From NCBI GenBank assembly GCA_027604005.1, contig JADGJT010000126.1:1-55552 (forward strand): a stretch of DNA of 55,552 nt. Direction: 5' to 3'. Source of the DNA: Dinochytrium kinnereticum. Taxonomy: Eukaryota; Chytridiomycota; Chytridiomycetes; Chytridiales; Chytridiaceae. Each line of letters starts with the position of its first letter. Position 1 is the first letter of the stretch. Position numbers and translations under genes: made by a program. The notes beneath the pieces are model-generated. The model was given only the letters and a program-made list of their open reading frames with translations. It had not been told where the DNA came from and ran no database searches. Shown in pieces: positions 21,424 to 32,696 of the stretch.

Positions 21424-24400
21424 ATGACTATGGAACAACCACCGCATGCAAACTGGTTGGAGGCTTAAAGTACAAATTATAACATTCTAACACATTTAGG
21501 AATCTTTTGCATGATCGATTCTACAGGTTCTTACTTAATTCAAACACATCTAATGAGAACAGAAAGGTGGACATTTATGACCTGAAGTGGAAAGGCGTGG
21601 AGTTGAGCCAATGTAGGGCGGCAGGAGCTCCGTTTGGTGGCCCAATAGGTTTATAATATGAGCGTTCCAGTTTTTAACTTATTAGCCCTTGTTCGAGATG
21701 AGACAAAGTTGCTGAATCTTCATCAGAATATCTCCGCAAGGCCAATCGTACAGATTTACAGTGGGGCCGGACTACTTTTGGAGCAATATCCTGTTGATGA
21801 CGGGAAACTAGTTGCTATGGGCTGGACTAACACCGATAATCTTGCTTGCGTCATGGAGAATGGATTAGTCGTCATGTATGGTTTAAGTGGAATCATGTGT
21901 CGATTCTCCTTGGGTGAACAAGCTCGAGAGGCCGGCGTCATAGACTGCCGCTTTTGGGATTCCGGTTTAATTGCTATTACCAAAGAATTCAAATTGATAG
22001 CTGTATCTGATTTTCTCGAGCCACGACCCAAGCTTCTCGCCGATCCCAGTGGGTTTCTCCTTTTAAAACTCTATGCATATTAAGTCTCCTCGTTCCGGCC
22101 TTGAGTCTTTGTTTCATGCTAATTTTACGGCGGAACTAATCTAACTGATTTTACTTTAGAATTTCGAGATGTTCCACATTCATGGTGCATTATACCCCCG
22201 CAATTCTCTTTGAGTCGCCATGTAGAAGTCTTGGCGGCTGTTGGAACTTCTATTTTGACAATAGATTTCAATAGTGTGCAAGATCAGGTAAGAAGTGGGC
22301 TAAGGTATCTTCTAATGAGAAAGTTGATTAGTTTTGGGCCTTTTTCATTTATGAAATTATCGCCGGATGGGAAGTTCTTGGCACTGTTTTCTGCCGACGG
22401 TCGCCTATCAGTAGTTTCAACGGACTTTCAGCGAAACCTAGCCGAATTTTCTACAAGCTCAAAAACGCCACCTTTAGATATTGCATGGTGAGTCACCTGT
22501 TGTTGAAAGTGGCATCGCCTTAACTTTGTCTTTAATGGAAATGCTTAGGTGCGGCTCTGATTCTGTAATTCTTCATTGGCACAATGTTGTTCTTGTAATT
22601 GGCCCTTTTGGAGACTGGATAAAGTTCGATTGTTTTTTGACTTTTTTTGAATTGGTTTAAGATACAATGTGGATGGCCAGGTTCATCTTATTTCAGAGAT
22701 TGATGGAGTCAGATTAATATCACGGGATCATCATTTTTTTTTGCAACGAGTACCTTGTTAGTTTAAAGGCTTTCTGACTGTTCTGATCTCTTTAAGCATC
22801 TGTGGAAAGTGTCTTTAGGGTTGGATCAACAACATCTAGCGCCTTTCTCTTTGATGCTTTCGATCATTTTGAGGTAACTCCTCAGTTATGCCAGGTTTTT
22901 AATTATTCGTAATAGCGAAAAAGTCCTAAGGCAGATGAGAATGTTAGGAGTATCAAGACCAACATGAATGAAGCCGTAGAGTCGTGTCTTGATGCAGCTC
23001 TGAATGAGTTTGATCATGTTCATCAGCGGCGTCTTCTGAAGGTATAAAGATAAGGGACGAAGGTTGACAGAACTAGGCAGCTTCGTTTGGCAAGGGATAC
23101 TTGCCATCGTTCAATTCTTTGCGATTCGTCAAAGCATGTGATCTTCTACGAGTTTTGAATGTGGTTCGGAGTGAGGAAATAGGAATACCAATTACATTTT
23201 CTCAGTTTGATTCTTCTGCCTTATAAATGTATCTAAATCAGAAAGGTATCTACAACTTGGCCCTGAGACTTTCATGAATAGACTCTTGTCTCGAAATCTG
23301 CATCAGCTTGCACAATCATCTAGTAAACTCCTAAATCTTTCCTCAGAAAAGGTTGCTATTGATTGGGCTTGTAAAAGGATCGAAAGGTTGCCATAATTTC
23401 TGCTTTTATGATTGATTCAATATTTGAAGGCTTCGAGGTGATACCGATGGAGCTCTTATGGAAATAGTCAAAACAATTAAGCTTCTATGCAGAACGGCTT
23501 CGTTTATAGAAGTTGCGAAAAAAGCTTACTGCTGCGGTTTTACTCGATTAAGTATTCAGGTTAATTTCCTCTTCTCGTCGTGCTATTGAGTAGTAGTGCT
23601 TGAGGCATTTTTCGAATCTATTCGTATTGATTTACTTACTAGTTACTGGAGAATGAACCAAAGGCGTCTTATCAAGTACCCTTGCTTTTGAGTATGGATG
23701 AAGATGAGGGTGCCCTCAAGAAATCAATCGAAAGTGGTGATGTTGACATGAGTCAGTACGATTCGTTACATTCTTTTTAAAAAAGTGTAGTTTTTACAGT
23801 CTTGCAGCATCTTAAACGAAAGCACCCTATTGCCGAATTCTTCCGACTGCTACATGGGAAGCCTTTAGCCATTTCTCTCCTAGAGAAATTTGCAAAAGAG
23901 CAGGATATGCAACTTTTGAAGGATTTTTACTACCAAGATGATCGACGAGTCGAGAGAGCCAATGTAGTTCTTTTGGAAAGTTTCGAACAGATGGTAACCT
24001 AACCTATGCTATTGAAGTAGCTGATTTTCCTTTGGACAGCAACTGCCTGGAAAGATAGGAAAGCTCAGGGAGTGCCTTAAAATATATTCCGAGGAAAAAG
24101 ATAGGGATTTCGACGCTAAAGTGAAAACATATGTTGAATGAGTATTAAATATACTTTATCTCAGATAGTTGACGACCAGGTTAAGCTTTTGCAAGCTCAG
24201 GCAACACTTGAAAGGGAAGTCGGTCAAGCCTTTTTGCACCTTACTGTCACGGAAACTGTTGCGAAATGCTTACAGTTAGGACACTTCAATCGAGCTACCA
24301 AGCTCAAGTCAGATTTCAAAATTAGTGAAAAAAGATTTGCGTGGTTAAAGCTGCGTTCGTTGGTTGAACAGGTCAGTGCCTGCTACACAATCGAGCACTA

Positions 24401-24677
24401 AATTAATCAGAGAAACTGGGAAGGACTGGACAAGGTTTTCTTAATTTTTCAGTCTGAACTGATGGTATTATTAGTTCTGGAAGTCGAATTTAAAAAGTAT
24501 TTCCGCAACGCAAACGGCAGTATTTTTGTTAAAGATGAATGAAGTGGAGCAGGCAAAGGTGACTTAAATTAATACTGAATTTTAATGAACTACTAGATAT
24601 TGGCAGAACATTTGGTTAAGCAGCCGTCGACGACCGCCGAAGGGAACGCTATTTTCAATCTTATTGGCGGCAGATGA
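21424..24677 (+). CDS. VPS16: VPS16, core subunit of HOPS/CORVET
   Basis: VPS16 is a shared core subunit of the HOPS and CORVET complexes that tether endosomes and vacuoles before SNARE fusion. Exon 1 (ATG 21424) encodes MTMEQPPHANW. A 45-nt intron splits the Trp codon and leads to NLLHDRFYRF. The beta-propeller part follows: QCRAAGAPFGGPIG; ENGLVVMYGLSGIM; MKLSPDGKFLALFSADGRLS. The alpha-solenoid contains LLKAASFGKGYLPSFN, DLLRVLNVVRSEEIGIPITF, SIQLLENEPKASYQVPLLLS, KKSIESGDVDM, FFRLLHGKPLAISLLEKFA and FYYQDDRRVERANVVLLES. It ends with the C-terminal helices at TGA 24677. About fifteen introns are needed, so small exons could be misplaced. It is head-to-head with PLAA at 14 bp. Confidence 0.92.
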
Positions 24678-24767
24678 AATTAAAACATCATGCATCAACA
24701 GCGGATATATGTTCCTATTCCCTTACACGCACCCATTCATTGTTCGTAAAAGATAAAAGCCCCTTCA

Positions 24768-25599
24768 TTATCTTCTATCATAGTCCCGGCGCCTATCATC
24801 GTAACGGTCCCTGTCACGCCTATCGTAATCGCGTCGGCGATCGTCATATCGCTCACGATCGCGGCGATCATCATAACGGTCACGCCTATCATACCTGTCT
24901 CGTCGGTCATCGTAGCTGTCCATGCGGCGGTCTTGAAAGATAAGAAAAATAGAAAGCAAAGACATTACCGTCTCGCTTTGGGGGCCCATGATATTGTCCA
25001 GGGGTTGGGTCACGCGCTCTTGCGCGCTTCGCCTGAAATCAGCAAGGTTAAGACTATACCACTGTATAGCAGATACAAGACTTACCCTTTCAATTTTGAT
25101 CGGGCGCCCGTCGATTTCTACACCATTCAGCCCTTCCAGGGCAGCATCAGCGCTCGCCCTGTCCACGAAAGTAACAAATGCGAATCTTCGAGACTCCCTG
25201 GTATGGGGATCGTACCTGAGAAGAAATAGCTTGTTCAACAAAAAGAATCCCGTCCTGTGTGGAACTGAAAAGATTCATGCTTACATCACTGCGCACTTAT
25301 CTACCTATACTATATTAGGTTTTATCGAGCATAGATTGAATACTTTTCCAAACTTCGAGAAGCGTTCCTCAAGGTCTTCGTCTCGAGTCCGTATGCTTAG
25401 TCCAGACACAAACAGATTGTTGCCAGGGTTCTCAGCACCATCATCCCTGCGACGCTTAGTATACTCAACACATAGTGGTCAACCTTTTCTCCTTTATTGG
25501 GGAGCGGGACCTGTCCCTTTCGCGGTATGTTCTATCGCGGTCTGGGCTGCGAGATGGACTCCTGCGACCATCCCGCTCAATCTCGGTCTCTGACACCAT
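24768..25599 (-). CDS. TRA2: TRA2-like RS/RRM splicing regulator
   Basis: The likely product is an SR-like splicing regulator of the transformer-2 type. Start ATG 25599 opens an RS-rich N-terminus ([25 protein letters not shown]). It is followed by one RRM with RNP2 in NNLFVSGLS and RNP1 in [11 protein letters not shown], then [15 protein letters not shown]. After an intron comes the [10 protein letters not shown] linker, which resembles the PTPG segment that follows the Tra2 RRM. The C-terminus (about 24768-24920) is a run of Asp-Arg-Arg/Tyr-Asp repeats, encoded by imperfect 15-nt DNA repeats. The TGA-to-ATG layout suggests very short untranslated regions. MIOS starts 36 bp away on the other strand. 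Confidence 0.85.
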
Positions 25600-25635
25600 T
25601 TTGTTGTGAATAATGGACGTAAATTTTTTAAGTAG

Positions 25636-28531
25636 ATGCCCCCAACTCTGCTTTGGCATCCAGCAGGTCGAAGTCTAGACGACTTTTCGCATCTTTCAGA
25701 TGTATTCCTTTTAGGTGGTCTCGGTGACTTGAGAATCTGCAAATGGAAGGCAAGATAATACTCTGTTAAAGGTTTCCAACTGTGAATTCCAGCGCGGTTC
25801 AAACAAATGCAAATTGCTGGCCACTCTCCCTGAGACAGCTCCTATGCGAGTTCGTAGTACATTTTATGCTTTTATCTTAATTGAAAATAAAGTGCTTCGA
25901 TTGGTCGCCGGAATATTCATCGCATTCATCGATATTTGCCATTGGCCATGCAACGGGCCGAACCACAATTGGGAGGTTCTACTCTGATATTGATGACGAA
26001 GTTCAATTCGGTGTTGACGTCCTTTATGACGCACCAGCAAGGTAAGTAAATTGGGGCTAACTTTTCTCTGCTTACTTATTTTCAAAGGCATGCACGGACA
26101 TATAACGTGATTTCATTTTCTTCCCGTTCACCACAGTATCTTTTGTCCGGTCTGGATAAAGTCAGGTTCATGATCTGAGTGATAATTTAATATTTCTTAC
26201 TGTAATCAGAACCGAGCATTCTCTTTATGTTTTGAATGTAGATATAGCTAAGTTGACATCGACGCCTTCTTCTGCCAACCCGTTTTTGGCTGGAAATCAA
26301 GAGAGGCCTGTGTTTCAATCTGGTTACAATGATGCCGTCTCTTCTGCAGCGTGGCTCCCGGATGAAGTTGGTGGCATCATTGCTGGAATGGGTGGGAAAT
26401 GGGTCCGAATATTCGACTTGAGAAAAGACAATGGGTCTACAAGTATTGTTATCGCGACCAAGTCTGTGTTTGGCCTCTCTGTTGACCCGTTCAACCCCAC
26501 TTTCTTTGCCTCCTACTTTGAGGATACCGTCTCCGTTTGGGATAAGCGAAAGACTGCAGAACCTGTTTTGAGTTTAAGCACCCCCTTTCGTCCCAATATC
26601 ACCAGTTTACATTGGAATCCAAACAAATCCGGCTTTTTGACAGCAATGGGCCGTGACTCTAGTTTGATTCAATTTTTCGATATTCGATATTCGTCAGCCG
26701 CAGAAAATTACTCGCACCCTATTCCAACTTCCGACCAACCAATTAACAAAAGCGTCGAAACGCATCTTGATATTCACCCTGTTTTGTGGCAATCCAAGTC
26801 AATTGAACCGTCGGCTCAGCATCTTTTAGCGTATTCTTGGGCCCCATCTAGAAGAAAATCCAATCACCATAGTCTATTAGTATGCTATTCGAAGGATAGC
26901 TTTGAGTTATCGAGACTTCACACAACTACCGCCATCGGCTTTAGTTCTGAAGATAGGCTCGGAATAGGTATCAGTGGCGATGTGTTGCTTTTTGAAGATA
27001 CATATGAAATCTATCCAATAATATCCTACCGAGCTAAAATGGGGTATTTGCTTGATGTGATTTGAGCCGTGTTAGTGCCTTCTAACATTATCAGGCCTTT
27101 AAGAATCAAACTATTGTAAAAATGGATATCAACCTTTCTTACCTATGGGGTTTCATGGGGCATGTGAGCAAGTGCATCAATGAGCGAAGTTGTGTGGAGG
27201 ACGGTATTGACTATGCATTGGCAGGGATTGAGGGAATCATGGCAGCTTTGAAAAGCAGCAGGATTGCCTCCGTTAAAGTTCCCGCGGACCTCACGCGGGG
27301 TTTACTCTTTCATTATGAAAATCGATACAGGAGAATTGGTCTTCGAACCCTTGGAATACTGCCATCAGATAACAGAAATCAGTTGGGCGATAATATATCA
27401 AGGCAGTTCACATAAGAGTTAAATCTAACGAATGATAGTTTCATATCGGCAGGCCAATACGAAACAGGAGCTGGATATGCTTTCTTTTTTGGAGGTGATG
27501 TACAACTCGCCGTCCAAATTCTGTTATCTAGCAAAAGTTTGTTAATCAAAAGTTTGTGCTTTTGCTAAGATTTCCAAGGCGAGAACTTGAGATTGGTTGG
27601 AGCCGCGATAGCAGGATATAGCGGGACAGATAGTAACCCATTTTGGAGGGTTATGATAAAGGATTTGGTCCTAGCAATCAATGACCCTTTCTTACTTGCC
27701 ATTCTCACATTTCTTTCGACGGGAGATTTGGTTGAGGTTGTGAACACAAAAGGCTTAAGTCTTAAAGACAGAGTTGGCATCGCACTAAGATTTTATGACG
27801 ACGAAATGCTATTAGATTTTATACCATCATTAGCAGACATTCTAATTGGCAAAGGAGCAATCGAAGGATTAATGATTACTGGATTCACTGAACGAGGCCT
27901 TCAAGTCCTGGCGGAATATGTGGATCGAACAGGAGATGTCCAGACCGTCTCTCTGTTGCCCATACGTTATTTTAAACCTGATCTACGATTGGACAACTGG
28001 GTTTATGAGTTTGGAAGAGTCTTTGAATCATGGCTAATATGGTCTAGATACCGCGAACTTCTGGATCGGTTGGAGCTTTATGAGATTAGAGCTAAATTTG
28101 ATATTGAACGGAGTGTTGCTGGCTCGCATGGGCGTTCTTTAACTCAGCATGCAGTTTTGATACGGTGCAATTTCTGCAATCAATCCGTTTTACCTGGATC
28201 AACCAAACGTCCTCTCAAGCCTGGGGCTGGCTTTGGGAGCGGCTGTCCTCAATGTCGAAAACCTTTACCTCGATGCTGCCTTTGCCTTAGCTCGATGGGA
28301 TCGTCGGATACGGCCACTTTCAATGAGTTTGACGTAGAAGGTGCTTATGTGGGTATGATGCCTATTTACTTACGCAACCTTTTTATCGAAGGACTACAAG
28401 CTTCTCCGTTCGATAGGTGGTTTACTTGGTGCCAACAATGTCGGCATGGTGGTCACTCCAGCCATCTCATGTCATGGTTTCAATACAATAGCACATGCCC
28501 TGTCGCAGGTTGCACTTGCAATTGCAAATAA
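25636..28531 (+). CDS. MIOS: MIOS/SEA4, GATOR2 complex subunit
   Basis: MIOS is part of GATOR2 (yeast SEA complex), which controls TORC1 in response to amino acids at the vacuole or lysosome. The N-terminal WD40 propeller begins MPPTLLWHPAGRSLDDF and LLGGLGDLRICKWK, then RCFDWSPEYSSHSSIFAIGH, HARTYNVISFSS, LLSGLDKVRTEHSLYVLNVD, GMGGKWVRIFDLR and SYFEDTVSVWDKR. An alpha-helical middle follows. The C-terminal RING-like zinc module has CNFCNQ, CPQCRKPLPRCCLCL, FTWCQQCRHGGHSSHLMSWF and CPVAGCTCNC, typical of SEA-complex subunits. Exon 1 must join across 25750-25792 using a GC donor (AAG|GCAAG ... CAG), because a GT-AG join in phase is not available. The start at 25636 is the first ATG of that exon. 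Confidence 0.92.
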
Positions 28532-28652
28532 ACCTGTTTTCTGAACCGAGAAATATCTAATGGCAGTTTTTGGAGGCACAGTATTGGCTGCTGATCATCT
28601 CATTACTTTGTGGGTTCTGGTGGTAAGTATATCGTAATCTTCTATTGATTTA

Positions 28653-31600
28653 TTATGGTGCTAGCCTATTGTAATGTGCAAATGTAAAAGTTCTCGATGC
28701 ACAAATAGTCAAGCGGAAGTGGACTAACACATCGTCATTGGCAAACTCCCATGATACATAGACACGGTTTAAAGGTCCTCCAGAAAAAGTAGCAATTGCA
28801 GCCTTTGATTTAATTTGGTTCGGCTCCCATTCCATTGGACTTTCGATTTCACTAAAGCAAGATTTATTGGTGGGTGAAACGAAAGATTATTACCTTATGA
28901 TTAAACCGCAATGCCCGGGTGTATCTTGCCGCGTCTCCAACCAAGCATGAATGTACGTATTGTCGTCTTTGAACGGGAACGAAAGTAATAGACATTTGTT
29001 TGGGCCGCAGTAGTTATCAAATTCAACCACATCGGAGGATTCTACTCCCTTTTTCCGCATTCCAATTATCTAATAATGTTAGATTGCTGCCTCAAAACCG
29101 GTAGACACCTACCGTCTTTTCGAAAGGGAGTTTTTTCGGAATGGGGCCAAGCAGGAAAGGAGATGTGGCATATGCCCTTAAAGTGAATGACAGAGCTCGC
29201 GATCTCTCATGCTGGGTCACAACAATTGTGAATCTGTGCCTCCCTGGTGCAGTCACAAAGCTTGCGAGAATATGCGGGCTTAACGTTAGGGAGATATGGA
29301 GAAATCAATCACACCTATTCATGAAGACACCTTCATAGACAGTCTTAAACTGATTATGGTAATATACTTCGTTACAATCCGTCCCGGAATATATGTTGAG
29401 TGTGATAAAATCCGTGTTTTCCTCCTAGTATAAACATCAAAGATCGTGCTAAATAAACAGTCCGTACTGTTTGAAGACTATGCTTTGAAAGAAGGAGCCA
29501 AACCAGTGCGCCATTCCTCATATCATTGACCTCCACTGAAAGGATTCGTAAATAGCCTTTCAACATCACTCACATCCGTATTGAGGGTTCTGGTTGAGAT
29601 TTGAATACCCTTCCTCATAAAGATAATACGGCCACGAGCTAGAAGCTGTAAATCATCTGGAAGGATTAGGAGGGAAAATTCACATGTGCATCGCATGTCG
29701 GAAGCGAAACAATTCAGGATTCCTTAAATAATATCAGACTACTAAACCACAACCTACCCACCAATTGATATGTATTGAATCGAAGTATGTACAGATAGAC
29801 TCGTAGTTAATCCAGAAGATACCTATAAAGCCTTGTAATCTCTGAACCTATTCGGAACATACCATCGTCAATCTGCAATGCGCAATATTGATCAAAATTT
29901 AGCTCTTCTTTTAACTTCGCCGACCAATTTAAATGATCGGATGGAGAAAATGCTCCTACATAAATGAGGAGCGGCAGTGATTGTGGGAGAATATACCTTT
30001 CCATCTCTTATGATTCCAGGGATTTTTTATCTGAAGTTTTATTAGATGTGCTGAGTAATGTGAGTAGATACCTGTAGGAGCCGTAACCCACAGACCTCTC
30101 TTATGTCCAGTACTGGGAAAGGTTAAGTTAAAGAAAGAAAAATCGCGTCAAATGCCTACCTGCATATGCATGTGTAGGAATTAGGCCAAGATCAGAACAA
30201 AGCTCTGTGGATAAGGCACCCTAATAGTAAATTGAGTGAAAAGACGGAAAGTGAAAGCTACCGTAGCGACTGTTATCAATCCATCTCCCTGCTTATGTCC
30301 CTCTCTCATGCGAACCCATTGCAAATGACTATCAAACTGAGGTCTTCAACCAATTAAACACAATTAGGCAATGCAGAGAATACTCGTGTATAAATATGTA
30401 TTCCGGAATCCATCCAGTTAAGGCTGTGATATAAATGTCAAAGTCTTTATTGTTTGGCCACTTACTGTGCAAATCAATTCCTGAATTTCTGTATTCGAAG
30501 AAATTGATGATGATCAGTATAATATTAGGCGAGAATTTCATACGAGCCAGGAAAAGAATATCCACCCATTAACTTCATGTATGCTTTTTCAATAATGCTA
30601 GGCCAAAGCTCGTTTTTATTACTCGAATATGTGCACATTAAAGTTCCTAAATTAGATAAGGATTACTGAAACAAACTAATGACCTACCATCCTCGCTTAT
30701 TGGAAAATAATCATCGATCACTTAATTAAATGTTGTTATTGTTAAGATATATTACATGTCTCACCTATCTGATTTTGTTAAATGCAGTGTTTAAAGCAAG
30801 AAAAACAGCAAACCTTCCGATGTATTCCGTTGAAGTGAAGCTTAACCATATATTTTCCTGATGGATTATAGATTGGTATGCCATGTCTATCTTGTGGAAA
30901 TATACAGCTTGTGATAAGCTGTCGTCTAAACCGTCTCTCATAAGCCGCGCTGACACAAAGGGAGGCAACAAATGAACAATCTGTGACCATGTCCTACAAA
31001 CACTCAGATGCACGTACGAGCTCAATAGCAAACCTGGCATATACTGTTGCTAGAAATCATGCATATTACCTTTGGCGATAGCATGAACTCAGAAGGGCGT
31101 TTCCAGGCTCCAAATTTTGCAATCTGTTTCCGAGAAAGTTCAAGCTTTCCGGTGGGGTCATTATATAGCTCATTGCTCCAAAATTGCTCTTTGAGGTCAA
31201 TGCTAAGCCAAGGAAAGTATGTTATGGAATTTATCGTAGATGCCGATTTTAGAATATGCAGTTCTTTAGGGGTAAGGCTAAGGGCTGAAGATGGTGGTGC
31301 CTGTCCAGATTCTCTCCTTTTAAAAATCGAAGCAGAGTGAATCTCTTCTGCGCGCTGGATTGTGTATGAGATTTTCGTCATCAGAGCAGTGTTCATGTTT
31401 GGGCTCACGTCTAGTAATGATAAAGAGCGGTGCATTTAAAATCAAAACATACCCGACAGCAGAGCAGAGCAAAGAAGGGAAGTAACCTCCAAGTAGTAGT
31501 CGAACGCCAGATCGTAAAACAGCTTAACGTCGTTTCTAACCGCCTGGGTCAAAATAAACTGGGAACTTCAGAAGAAGTGACGGTGGCTTGTTCTACGTAG

Positions 31601-32062
31601 ACTCTTGCCAAAACTGATTCCATAGGATGCAGAACGCCTAATCTTGGAACACTTTTTAGCTCCTCCGCTCTTTGCATGTATTCCATCGCCCTTTTCCTTG
31701 CATATGATCGTTTTGGTGCATGCTGCTCGGCTGAATATCGTTACACGTTAGGGTTGTTATTCAGGCCGACCTTGAGCGATCAGTTCCAACACCTTAAAAA
31801 CACCAGTGTTAAGTTCATGTTTATCATTCGGCATATACAGCACAAAGCTCCGTGTAGAATACAAGCGCCGTCCCTTTATCTCCAGCATAATCGGCTTCAA
31901 CCGCTTGTTTCTACTCAAGTCAGTAATGAAACATCGAGATGCAACTAGCCGCCTATATCATTAATATTAATGTTAAACATTGGAGTGTCTTCAGCTTAAG
32001 GCTTTTTTTTATGTTGGTTGCGTACACACCAGAATTTCGATGTCTCTGCTGTAGGCATCCAT
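28653..32062 (-). CDS. CAPN7: Calpain-7/PalB cysteine protease with MIT domain
   Basis: This is a calpain-like protease of the CAPN7/PalB group, which acts with ESCRT-III (in fungi, in ambient-pH signalling through Rim101/PacC). ATG 32062 opens [12 protein letters not shown] long intron leads to the MIT domain ([33 protein letters not shown]), the ESCRT-III interaction module, followed by a second helical repeat ([19 protein letters not shown]). Then [20 protein letters not shown], the protease core with the catalytic Cys in [48 protein letters not shown], the catalytic His in THAYAVLDIREV and the Asn in [11 protein letters not shown]. The C2-like C-terminal domains end at [16 protein letters not shown] and stop at 28653. 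The catalytic triad is complete. At least fifteen small introns are inferred. Confidence 0.92.
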
Positions 32063-32327
32063 CCACAAAAATTGGAATCCGAGGAGGTATGTAACCGACG
32101 CTAATTAGATTCAAATCAAATCACCTCATGATTTATTTGTTCTATTTACATACACAGCGTGCATTGATATTTTAATATTTTATGTACAGGTGGCCCGTCA
32201 TCCATCGGAAGTACAAAGGCTAAACTTCACGAGCCGAGAACAATCGCCTTCCCAAGATTGAATCTATGAGGAGGACTTCACACGGAAGAGCCTGACAATA
32301 AGTCAGCTGACAGGCTAGGCCCTGCAT
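32063..32327. other. Spacer between calpain-7 start and coiled-coil gene end
   Basis: AT-rich spacer of about 265 bp with tandem gene orientation on both sides (minus strand). It must hold the calpain-7 promoter and the 3' end of the coiled-coil gene. No motif stood out. Confidence 0.5.
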
Positions 32328-32651
32328 TCAAGTACCCAGCTGTTTCGTAAAAAAGTCTAGCTTCGCATTTTCCGTCCGCAACTCCTCAAGCTTCCCCTCA
32401 ATCTTCTCCTTCTCACCCAGAAGCAAATCAATCTTCTTCCTCAGAGATTGAACTTCGGCCTTGGTCGAATGCTGCTCTTGCTCGAGTGTTGCCATTTCCT
32501 TTTCTTGAGAATCACATTGCTCACGCAATTGAGAAGTGACACTGCTCATGCGCTCAAGCTCTTCCCTCGCCGAACGTGTTCGCTCCGTCAGGGTGGCGAT
32601 GTTTGCGGCAAACCGCCGGGTCTTGTCCAGCGTAGTCCCTTCAACTACCAT
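32328..32651 (-). CDS. Short coiled-coil protein, unknown function
   Basis: A single uninterrupted frame of 107 codons (ATG 32651) encodes a protein that is almost entirely heptad-like: NIATLTERTRSAREELERM, SQLREQCDSQEKEMATLEQE, EVQSLRKKIDLLLGEKEKIE. It ends in LDFFTKQLGT. It has no Pro in the central part and is rich in Glu, Lys, Gln and Leu, so a continuous coiled coil is very likely. No family was recognised. It lies head-to-head with glutathione synthetase, start codons 45 bp apart. Its opposite strand is not well coding, which supports this strand. Confidence 0.65.
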   Translation of the reverse strand: MVVEGTTLDKTRRFAANIATLTERTRSAREELERMSSVTSQLREQCDSQEKEMATLEQEQHSTKAEVQSLRKKIDLLLGEKEKIEGKLEELRTENAKLDFFTKQLGT

Positions 32652-32696
32652 CCCTCCTCACTGTGAATAATAATTATCACAAATGCGGCAAAAAAG

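Noticed and set aside
24768..24920. Short regularly repeated units, possible CRISPR-like array
   Set aside because: The units are imperfect, contiguous and in frame with the coding sequence of the TRA2 tail; there are no spacers and the genome is eukaryotic.
24674..25593. Plus-strand open frames of up to 201 codons
   Set aside because: They are antisense to the TRA2-like gene. The RS and Asp-Arg repeats on the minus strand produce long open readings on the other strand.
28557..28640. Short plus-strand reading MAVFGGTVLAADHLITLW
   Set aside because: It lies in the spacer between MIOS and calpain-7, is only about 25 codons long and no continuing exon could be found.
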